From an uncultured Saprospiraceae bacterium (GTDB taxonomy: Bacteria; Bacteroidota; Bacteroidia; Chitinophagales; Saprospiraceae), in assembly GCA_937951615.1 (NCBI GenBank), contig CALFBH010000042.1, forward strand, positions 44,757-108,756: a stretch of 64,000 nt of DNA, given 5' to 3'. The position numbers and the translations under genes are program-made. The notes under the pieces are model-generated. The model searched no databases and was not told the origin of the DNA. It worked only from the letters and a program-made list of their open reading frames with translations. Below are positions 51,301 through 59,200 of this stretch, piece after piece. Position 1 is the stretch's first letter. Each line of letters opens with the position of its first letter.

Positions 51301-54300
51301 GCGTAGGAACACCATGTCCAGCATTAGGCACACCGTGTGATGACGACAATGCATGTACAATTAATGATATTTTTGACGATAATTGTAATTGTGCAGGAAC
51401 TTTCAGGGATTCAGATAACGACACCGTTTGTGATGCAGATGATATTTGCCCTAGTGGTGATGATACTGTAGATATAGATGGAGACGGCGAGCCTGATTTC
51501 TGTGATAATTGTCCCAGCGTTTCTAATTCAGATCAGGCAGATAATGATAATGATGAAATAGGTAATCTATGTGATAATTGTCCAGATGATTTCAACCCCA
51601 GCCAGGAAAATTCCGACAATGACAACATAGGCGATTTATGCGACAACTGTCCGTTTGATACTAATTCAGATCAGCTAGATACTGACAACGATGGAATAGG
51701 TGATGTCTGCGATACCTGTGATGGAAATATTGTAGGCACAAGCTGTGATGATGGGGATGCCTGTACAACTGGCGAGACCTATGATGCAAATTGTGATTGT
51801 AATGGCGGCGTTTTCCAAGATGCGGATAATGATACCGTTTGTGATGCAGATGACATCTGCCCTGGTGGCGATGATACTGTAGATACAGATGGAGACGGCA
51901 CACCTGATTTTTGCGATACCTGTGATGGAAATATTGTAGGCACAAGCTGTGACGATGGGGATGCCTGTACAACTGGCGAGACCTATGATGCAAATTGCGA
52001 TTGTAATGGCGGCGTTTTCCAGGATGCGGATAATGATACTGTTTGTGATGCAGATGACATCTGCCCTGGTGGCGATGATACTGTAGATACAGATGGAGAC
52101 GGCACACCTGACTTCTGCGATACCTGTGATGGAAATATTGTAGGCACAAGCTGTGACGATGGGGATGCCTGTACAACTGGCGAGACCTATGATGCAAATT
52201 GTGATTGTAATGGCGGCGTTTTCCAGGATGCGGATAATGATACTGTTTGTGATGCCGATGACATCTGCCCTGGTGGCGATGATACTGTAGATACAGATGG
52301 AGACGGCACACCTGATTTCTGCGATACCTGTGATGGAAATATTGTAGGCACAAGCTGTGACGATGGGGATGCCTGTACAACTGGTGAGACCTATGATGCA
52401 AATTGTGATTGTAATGGCGGCGTTTTCCAGGATTCGGATAATGATACTGTTTGTGATGCAGATGACGTTTGCCCTGGTGGCGATGATGCTGTAGATACAG
52501 ATGGAGACGGCACACCCGATTTCTGCGATACCTGTGATGGAAATATTGTAGGCACAAGCTGTGACGATGGGGATGCCTGTACAACTGGCGAGACCTATGA
52601 TGCGAACTGTAACTGTACGGGTGGCGTCTTTCAGGATTCAGATGGGGACAACATTTGTGATGCAGAAGATCTTTGCCCGAATGACCCTACTAATAACTGT
52701 GACGGTGTGGTGTACTGTGATGCAACAGGAGAAAACACTAATTATGAGCATATAGAAACGGTAGAAATAGGTGGTGTTATAAATAATTCAGGAAATGATG
52801 GTGGTTATGGCGACTATACTGCTTTAGCTCCAATCACTGTATTTGATGGAACACCTATTGAGCTTACACCTGGCTTCGGCTTCAATGTCTATGATGAAAA
52901 CTGGGGCGTTTGGATAGACTTGAATCAGGATGGCGATTTTGATGATGCAGGTGAGCAGGTTTTTACAGGAACAAGCATAGGACTTAGTCCATTGTCTGGA
53001 AATATTAATCTACCTAACGGCTTTACCGGAATCACGGTTATGCGTATTGTAATGGCATGGAGTACCACTCCGCTTCCCTGCGGCTCATTTGACTATGGAG
53101 AAGTAGAGGATTACACGGTTACATTTGGAGGCAATTATTGTGATGGCATGGGAGAAGACACCGATTATGAGTACATACAATCTGTCGAATTAGATGGTAT
53201 GATAAATAATTCAGGAAACGATGGTGGTTATGGAGATTATACAGGTTTGGCTCCAGTCACTATATATAACGGAACATCTGTTGAACTTACGCCTGGCTTC
53301 GCCTTTAATATCTTTGATGAAAACTGGGGCATTTGGATAGACTTGAATAAGGATGGTGATTTTGATGATGCTGGCGAACAGGTTTTCTCTGGAACTAGCA
53401 TAGGAACGACGCCATTGACTGGTAACTTGAGTATACCTGCGGGAAGCTATAGTGGCACTACCGTTATGCGTGTTGTAATGTCATGGGATGCTACTCCGCT
53501 TCCCTGTGGTTCATTTGACTACGGAGAAGTAGAGGATTATACGGTGATGCTCACAGATATTTTCAGCTGTACTTATAATACAATTAACAGCAATGACTTC
53601 GAAGGTGGCTGGGGAATATGGAATGATGGTGGTAGCGATTGTCGAAGAAGTTTCAATGACGCTTTTTATGCAAATAGTGGAGATTATTGTATCCGACTGC
53701 GCGACAATAGCAGCTCATCTGTACTGACTACTGATTTGCTTAACCTGTCTTCATATACAGAATTGACAGTAGATTTCTCTTATATTGCAAGAAGTATGGA
53801 CAATTCTAATGAAGATTTCTGGTTACAGGTATCTACAAATGGAGGAGCAACTTACACGACTGTAGAAGAATGGAATCGTGGTGATGAATTTGAAAATTTA
53901 GAGCGCAATGATGATTCAGTTATTATTCCAGGACCATTTACCAGCAATACTAGATTGCGCTTCCGTTGCGATGCCTCTAGTGATGCTGACTGGGTTTATC
54001 TGGACGATATTGTTATCCGTGGCTGTTCAGCAGGAAATGATCTTGCTGCACCAGAAAGTACCAATGTGCTGGTCATCAGTGATAAAGCAGGAGAAAATGA
54101 CGTCGAAGAACTCAATCTGGAAGTGCCTGGTACAGAGGGACTTGAATTAGAGGATATATTTACGGAAGTAAACGTATTCCCTAATCCAGCAATTGGACTG
54201 CTGAATGTCAATTTCACTACGCTTGATGATATGCAGACCAACTTGTTCATCATGGATATAAATGGAAGAATACTACAGCAACAAACTGTAGAGGCATTAA

Positions 54301-54410
54301 AAGGCGAACAGACGATTAGTCTGGATGTCAGCCATTTACCAGGTGGATTTTATACGATTCAAATGGCTTCAGATAATGAAACCATTACCAGACGATTTAT
54401 TAAGAAATAG
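48396..54410 (+). CDS. Giant secreted reprolysin-like (M12B) metalloprotease with long Asp/Cys-rich repeats and T9SS domain
   Basis: A 2004-residue exported protease. Signal peptide 1-25 (MYTRNVFCSFLALLLVCVSF...YSQ). The catalytic motif HELGHNLGSPHTHDC lies near 353. Two cohesin-like sandwiches (about 465-610, 785-925) carry RASSAxxxFNIAEQNYRF. Between and after them are Cys-rich repeats: five 90-bp units (CPAAGTTCDDNDPTTENDA...) and TSP3-like loops with 204-bp units (CDGNIVGTSCDDGDACTTGE...), likely calcium-binding. Two GEVED domains, a MAM-like sandwich and a sorting domain (VFPNPAIGLLNVNF...RRFIKK) end the protein. T9SS export to the surface is predicted; substrate is unknown. Confidence 0.92.
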   Translation: MYTRNVFCSFLALLLVCVSFSSYSQGTVKEQVQLQKEQLESIPSVSVFIKENKDQLNAGDYSYLKDYDLFSLRKNLVSDLADQKRKVLRLLLPLEGKEITLNLVEANIFTAEFKITKASDPTAKVDYDFGAYYWGEVAGEAQSFVGVSIFENEIAGLISIGDKTYNLGQVEETELHILYKNTDMITPPESFCSAPPDGPSSQIEQQLKSVMLGPENCVNMYVETAFNIFQTRGSVASVVDYVTAVFVEVSALYTNEAINLQLNELFVWDVADPYTPAPSDPTQGSLGFLFNFRDALNGNYNGDLAHLLHYSNTNGGIAYTDVVCGNSVFGVGYSGIDNTYNNVPTYSWTIEVIAHELGHNLGSPHTHDCVWNGNNTQIDDCGSKYFFNNPTLGSPEPCYDNNNEILPAAQGTIMSYCHLISGVGIDFNNGFGQQPGDLVRSRVYNATCLTACALAASAQFDVQLISTLDADCDNNVAYFDIEVRASSAASTFNIAEQNYRFTFDDAVLANPTIETELTLSGFVTDAGGTSAYSPHTLVGTAGDVVSYNVELGAGVGYTVGTDWVAVGRMKFDIIDVTGCGDLTWNDSNSFPSTFISEKVDNDLVAAAEGAYTDLAGCISELCNCPTAGTVCDDSDPTTENDAEDGLCNCVGTPCPAAGTTCDDNDATTENDAEDGLCNCVGTPCPAAGTTCDDNDPTTENDAEDGLCNCVGTPCPAAGTTCDDNDPTTENDAEDGLCNCVGTPCPAAGTTCDDNDATTENDAEDGLCNCVGTPISGNGQFDVQFTSTQVADCENNTAYFDIEVRASSAANAFNIAEQNYRFTFDNTVLDNPSIETELTLSGSVTDAGGTSFYAPHTLLGSSGDVVSYNVELGAGPGYMVGTDWVSVGRLSFDILDVTGCFDLTWNGSNDFPSTFISEKVSNELLTATEGTYTDIATCIVDLCNCPTAGTSCDDNDPTTENDVEDGFCNCVGTPCPALGTPCDDDNACTINDIFDDNCNCAGTFRDSDNDTVCDADDICPSGDDTVDIDGDGEPDFCDNCPSVSNSDQADNDNDEIGNLCDNCPDDFNPSQENSDNDNIGDLCDNCPFDTNSDQLDTDNDGIGDVCDTCDGNIVGTSCDDGDACTTGETYDANCDCNGGVFQDADNDTVCDADDICPGGDDTVDTDGDGTPDFCDTCDGNIVGTSCDDGDACTTGETYDANCDCNGGVFQDADNDTVCDADDICPGGDDTVDTDGDGTPDFCDTCDGNIVGTSCDDGDACTTGETYDANCDCNGGVFQDADNDTVCDADDICPGGDDTVDTDGDGTPDFCDTCDGNIVGTSCDDGDACTTGETYDANCDCNGGVFQDSDNDTVCDADDVCPGGDDAVDTDGDGTPDFCDTCDGNIVGTSCDDGDACTTGETYDANCNCTGGVFQDSDGDNICDAEDLCPNDPTNNCDGVVYCDATGENTNYEHIETVEIGGVINNSGNDGGYGDYTALAPITVFDGTPIELTPGFGFNVYDENWGVWIDLNQDGDFDDAGEQVFTGTSIGLSPLSGNINLPNGFTGITVMRIVMAWSTTPLPCGSFDYGEVEDYTVTFGGNYCDGMGEDTDYEYIQSVELDGMINNSGNDGGYGDYTGLAPVTIYNGTSVELTPGFAFNIFDENWGIWIDLNKDGDFDDAGEQVFSGTSIGTTPLTGNLSIPAGSYSGTTVMRVVMSWDATPLPCGSFDYGEVEDYTVMLTDIFSCTYNTINSNDFEGGWGIWNDGGSDCRRSFNDAFYANSGDYCIRLRDNSSSSVLTTDLLNLSSYTELTVDFSYIARSMDNSNEDFWLQVSTNGGATYTTVEEWNRGDEFENLERNDDSVIIPGPFTSNTRLRFRCDASSDADWVYLDDIVIRGCSAGNDLAAPESTNVLVISDKAGENDVEELNLEVPGTEGLELEDIFTEVNVFPNPAIGLLNVNFTTLDDMQTNLFIMDINGRILQQQTVEALKGEQTISLDVSHLPGGFYTIQMASDNETITRRFIKK
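50257..50715 (+). repeat. Coding tandem repeat, 90-bp period
   Basis: About five copies of a 30-codon unit; the phrase GCGTAGG recurs at 50341, 50431, 50521, 50611 (one change) and 50701. Copies differ by a few synonymous or N/D-A/P changes. Each unit encodes two Cys pairs with CDDNDPTTENDAEDG. The third-codon changes show the copies are not all from one recent event. Confidence 0.9.
51711..52640 (+). repeat. Coding tandem repeat, 204-bp period
   Basis: GATACCTGTGATGG starts at 51711, 51915, 52119, 52323 and 52527, exactly 204 bp apart; the fifth copy is partial. Each 68-codon unit joins a Cys-rich part (DGNIVGTSCDDGDACTTGET) to TSP3-like Asp loops (DTDGDGTPDFCDT). Copies are nearly identical, suggesting recent amplification or gene conversion. 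Confidence 0.95.
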
Positions 54411-54419
54411 AAGATGATG

Positions 54420-54456
54420 GTAAACCTGATAGATTTTTAAAATCTGTCAGGTTTAC
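54420..54456 (+). terminator. Terminator of the giant protease gene
   Basis: An 18-bp stem GTAAACCTGATAGATTTT / AAAATCTGTCAGGTTTAC with one G-T wobble and one-base loop begins 9 bp past the stop. It ends without a long T tract, so efficiency is uncertain. Confidence 0.7.
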
Positions 54457-54476
54457 ATATTAGCACACATCAAAAA

Positions 54477-54519
54477 CATGAGTCATTCCGAATTTTAAAA
54501 ATATTCAGAATGACTCATG
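54477..54519 (-). terminator. Terminator of the convergent unknown gene
   Basis: CATGAGTCATTC (54477-54488) pairs perfectly with GAATGACTCATG (54508-54519). On the minus strand TTTTTG follows. It overlaps the stop codon of the gene at 54515. Confidence 0.78.
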
Positions 54520-55975
54520 TTAATTCTTCCATCTTCTCCAACAACCACCGCTTATCACTCACCACCTCAAAAGCATCCAGCTTTTTTTGAATACCTTCTA
54601 AAGTCATTTTGCCCACCTGATGCCGAACACTATAAAGATTGCCTAAGACCTGAATGAAATTTTTATAGCCTTTGCGCATGGTCGTAGTCAATAATTTATT
54701 TTCCACAATAAAGCGTTCCGCAGAACGGAATTTCTGCAAAGTCGGTTCTATATTGCTATCATTGATTTCATAATCCGATTTCAGCAACATCATTCGACTG
54801 CCGATATAATAAGCTGTATTGACTTTTTCGCCCTGCAATACTTTTGCAAAATGGCTTTGTGCCAATAAATAGTCTTTCTGGTAAAAAGCAATCGTGCCGA
54901 GATTGAAATAATACACACTTTCCTGAATAGATTTTTCAATAAAAGGACGATATTTTTCCACCATCCATTTCGCCCAATCAAATTCGCCAATATGACAACT
55001 GATAGACACGATATTTTTCATTTTACCAGCCGGAATCAAGCCGCCTACCCGCAGCAGGTCTTTGTTTTCCATGATCCGAAACAACTCAAACAATCGGCGA
55101 TTATACAATAACTTGCCCCGGATAATTTGATGAATACAAAAATTGGTCGCGGTCGTGTAAAAATCAGTCATTTCCGTCTGCGTCATAATATCGCCTTGCT
55201 GATCCAGCAATTTGAGCAAACGATCATAAGCCAGCGCATCTTTTTCACCGACCATACGAATGGCAGTCTGATACAAAATAATGAGTGCATCTTCGGCATA
55301 TTGAGGCAGCGCAAGCAAAGGCTGAAGCGCGTCAAACGAAGCAAAATTATAACTTTTTTGTGCAGTATGGTCAGTCATCATCAATGCTGACAGGTGATAG
55401 TTGAGTTTGTTGTACAAATAATATTTATCAAAATTTTCTGTCAGTTCGGCAAAATTATCTGCCTTTTCTACCTGCTCGGTATGTTGTTCAAAATAATGAA
55501 ATATGGATTCTTCCAGCAGATACTTTCGTAGATAATCTCCAGTTTGTTGTACAAGGTCTTTTTTTTCTTTTTGCACCATGCTTTGAAACAAAGCCACCTG
55601 TTTTTTCTCCAATAAACCTTCAAGCAGAAGATGTGTGCTATAAGCAGCATTTTTATCCAGCATTTCTACCGTAATAAAATGCTTGACAAGTTGCGTGAGT
55701 TTACTCATACTGGCACCCAGTAGTTTTTTTTCTTTGGACGACAATTCATCCTCACCAAGGGGTGTCCGATCAAAAATTTTTCGATAGACACGCCATTGAA
55801 CAGATTCATTATAAGCACGCTTCCCAATAACGTCTCTTTCCAGTATATCCAATAACTTTACCAGTGCCTTATCTGTGTTGAAATAAGAAGAACGGACATA
55901 GCGATGCAGGCTTTTCCATTCTTTCTGTGAAAGCGAAGATAAGAGCTCAATCAGCCTCGGCGTATTTTTTTTCAT
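54515..55975 (-). CDS. Conserved protein of unknown function, helical-repeat type
   Basis: A 486-residue cytosolic protein that I cannot name. It starts MKKNTPRLIELLSSLSQKEW and is helical throughout, with TPR-like pairs such as YYFNLGTIAFYQKDYLLAQSHFAKVLQ (about 345-375). The N-terminal part (KSLHRYVRSSYFNTDKALVKLLDI) resembles the first helices of a protein type common in Saprospiria genomes, where it is lineage-specific, as far as I recall. No signal peptide, membrane helix or enzyme motif is visible. It lies alone between two giant secreted proteases, convergent with one and divergent from the other. ATG at 55975 is clear. Confidence 0.82.
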   Translation of the reverse strand: MKKNTPRLIELLSSLSQKEWKSLHRYVRSSYFNTDKALVKLLDILERDVIGKRAYNESVQWRVYRKIFDRTPLGEDELSSKEKKLLGASMSKLTQLVKHFITVEMLDKNAAYSTHLLLEGLLEKKQVALFQSMVQKEKKDLVQQTGDYLRKYLLEESIFHYFEQHTEQVEKADNFAELTENFDKYYLYNKLNYHLSALMMTDHTAQKSYNFASFDALQPLLALPQYAEDALIILYQTAIRMVGEKDALAYDRLLKLLDQQGDIMTQTEMTDFYTTATNFCIHQIIRGKLLYNRRLFELFRIMENKDLLRVGGLIPAGKMKNIVSISCHIGEFDWAKWMVEKYRPFIEKSIQESVYYFNLGTIAFYQKDYLLAQSHFAKVLQGEKVNTAYYIGSRMMLLKSDYEINDSNIEPTLQKFRSAERFIVENKLLTTTMRKGYKNFIQVLGNLYSVRHQVGKMTLEGIQKKLDAFEVVSDKRWLLEKMEELT

Positions 55976-56218
55976 GGAAAATAATGATTTTAAAAGATGT
56001 TCATTGTTGGTTTATAATATTTTAAATATTTTTAAATTTGTAATCAACAGTTGTTTTTACATTAAAAACTATAAAGATATAGAAAAACTATTCTTGACTG
56101 AAATTTTTTACTTAAAAAATTTATAAATTGCTTTTTGTTATGTTGTTACACATATTTAAATAAAAATGTTTTACTGTTTTTTGTAAAAAAGATATAAAAA
56201 ACGTAGCAAAATCTCTCG

Positions 56219-56226
56219 TAAATTTG
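56219..56226 (+). promoter_or_regulatory. -7 promoter box of the 1803-residue protease gene
   Basis: TAAATTTG is an exact TAnnTTTG box, 20 bp before the ATG at 56247. No clear -33 TTTG at the usual distance was found. The 271-bp spacer 55976-56246 is otherwise AT-rich. Confidence 0.5.
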
Positions 56227-56246
56227 AAACATACAACTAAACTACT

Positions 56247-59200
56247 ATGAAAACCATTATCCAACTACTAACGATATGCCTATGCATAAAGGCTTACGGG
56301 CAGGTCAATTTAAATGCACCACCCAATCTGCAAAAACAAACTGCTGAATGGCTCGCTTATGATAAAGCAGCCCAGAAAAGTGCAGCCCAACTGATGCAGG
56401 ATAAAACCGCTTTACAATTGTCTGCCGATGATGATTTAGAATTACTGACAACACAAAACACTTCGGCTACCAGCAAACACTATCGCTATCAGCAAAGCTA
56501 TAAAGGCATCCCAATAGAAGGCGCGATTTATTTATTGCATGAAAAAGATGCCCTGGTGCATCATGCCAATGGCCGACTCGTCAGAGCACTCAATCTCAAT
56601 ACCAATCCCACCATCGACGAAACGACAGCTCTACAAGCCGCACTCGCAGAGGTAGAGGGCGAACGGTACGCCTGGCAGGAAATGCCTTATGAAGCTAGAA
56701 TAAAAGCACAAAAAAAATCCCCGTCAGCAACTTATTACCCCAAAGGAAAGCTGCTGATTTTTAATCCTGATTTTGATGGACAAGCTGCCGATTATCGACT
56801 GGCTTATCAGTTTGATGTGTATTCCTTGCGTCCGCTAAGTCGTCAGAAAGTATATATAGATGCAAGTACTGGCGATGTCCTCGCTGCTACCGAACAAATT
56901 CATCAATGCAATGAAGTTCCGGCAACAGGAGCAGGAAACCATGCCGGTGCAGTCAGCTTTCTGGCTTGTTATGATAATGGTTTATACATCTTGAAAAATA
57001 ATTCTGGCGGCGGCATACAAGTCTTCAATAGTAATAGCACAAATAACCACACTTTTCAAAATTCCATTGCGGACACCGACAATTTTTTTGGCAATCAACA
57101 GGCGGCAACCGATGTATTTTGGGCAAGTCAGAAAACCTATGAATATTACCTGACTACCTTTGGGCGCAACAGTATTGACGATGCGAATATGCCTGTCCAC
57201 AGTTGGGTCAATTTTGTGAATAATTATGGCGGCTCTTCGAATGCCTATTGGCTGGTAGATGGAATGGCTTTTGGAAATGGAGATGGAACAAATTATAACT
57301 CATTCACCTCACTCGACATCGTTGCACACGAATATACCCATGGTGTCACGCAGTTTGCCGCAGGACTATACGGAACGCAGGAATCAGGCGCATTAAACGA
57401 GTCTTTTTCAGATATTTTTGGTGAAGTTATTGAAAATGCAGTCCGAGGTTCAAATGACTGGATAACAGGCGCAGAGATAGTAGCCTTGCCAGGAAAAAAC
57501 GGATTCCGAAACCTAAGCAATCCAAAGGACACACTGATGATTACCACACAGCCAGATACTTATCTTGGCGAAAACTGGTACACAGGCTTGGGCGATAATG
57601 GCGGCGTACATTACAACAGCGGTATACAAAACCACTGGTTTTATTTACTTTCAGAAGGTGGAACAGGGACAAACGATAATGGCGACTTTTACACTATAAA
57701 TGGTATTGGAATCAATAATGCAGCCGCCATTGCTTACCTCAACCTCACGGCTTACCTCACACCCGATGCACAATTTACCGATGCCGCAGCAGGAGCAATT
57801 CAGGCTGCCGAGGAATTATTCGGCAGCAATTCCAATGAAGCCACCCAAGCAGCCGCCGCCTGGTGCGCAGTCGGTGTCTGCACCACAACTCCAGTAAACC
57901 CCTGCCGATATCGCGACTCACTGGCTCTGGTCGCTTTGTACGAATCAACCAATGGACTGACCTGGAATTTGAATCAGCCTATTCATTCCTGGTCGGGCAT
58001 ATTGCTGACGCCGGAAGGCTGTGTAGATAGAATCGAATTGCTTTCGCAAGGACTGAGCGGTACTATTCCGCCAGAAATCGGCAACTTGGCAGACCTGACT
58101 TTTCTGTCTTTCTACGATAATGCCCTTACGGGAAATATTCCGCCAGAAATCGGACAACTGACCAATTTGACGGACTTGCTAGACTTTTCTTATAATAATT
58201 TGACAGGGACTGTGCCGATTGAAATTGGTCAGCTCACGGCATTGCGTCAATTAAAGGCTTATGCCAATAATCTAAGTGGCAATATTCCAGTAGAAGTTGG
58301 CAATATGACCAATCTGGAACACTTCGATTTGAGTGGGAATGCCCTTACGGGAAATATTCCACCGGACATTGGCAACTTGCCGCTACTGAATTACCTGAGC
58401 CTGCGGTACAATCAACTCACAGGAACGATTCCTGCCGAAATAGATGGCTTGCAAAATCTCTATATCTGCTATCTGAATGATAATCAATTCAACTTTAGTG
58501 GACTGGAAATTCTGATGGATAATAATATCAATACTTTCCATTACGCATCACAGGCACCAATTCTTTTGCACCGTTATGGAGATAATTTATACACCGACGC
58601 AGGCGGTACAATGATGCTCAACACTTATACTTGGTATAGAGATGGCGTGCAAATTTCTACCACCACAGGAAATAAAGACCTGGTCATCACTACGCCAGGC
58701 ATGTATCGCTGCGTGGTCGAAAACAGCAGCATAACAAATCCTGCTGATCCAAATCAAAACCTCATTTTATACAGTGAAGAAAAATACATCAATCCAACTG
58801 CCGGACTGACTTGCCGCGAACGGGATTCGCTGACATTGATCGCTTTGTATAATGCAACGGGCGGTACCAATTGGGATACTTCGCCTTATGATGGATGGGA
58901 TTTTAATAACCCAATAAACTGGTGGTATGGTATCACGCTGAATGCTTCCGGCTGCGTAGCTGAAATTGAATTATCACAGATCAACATGACCGGCTATATT
59001 CCTGCGGAAATTGGCGAATTATCTGAATTGACTTATTTATCTTTTTATAATAATAACCTAACGGGCAATATCCCCACAGAAATCGGTAACCTGTCAAATC
59101 TTCGGGAACTACATCTGGCTGAAAATAATCTGACGGGCAATATTCCAGTTTCCTTCGGCTATTTAAGTAATCTGGAAAGGCTATATCTCAACACCAACGC

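Noticed and set aside
51661..52584. Open frame of 307 codons on the minus strand, rich in His and Arg
   Set aside because: It is the antisense shadow of the Asp/Cys-rich repeats of the giant protease; its composition follows from the opposite strand.
50257..52640. Regular repeats resembling a CRISPR or satellite array
   Set aside because: The repeats are continuous coding sequence with 90- and 204-bp periods, without unique spacers, inside one long open reading frame.
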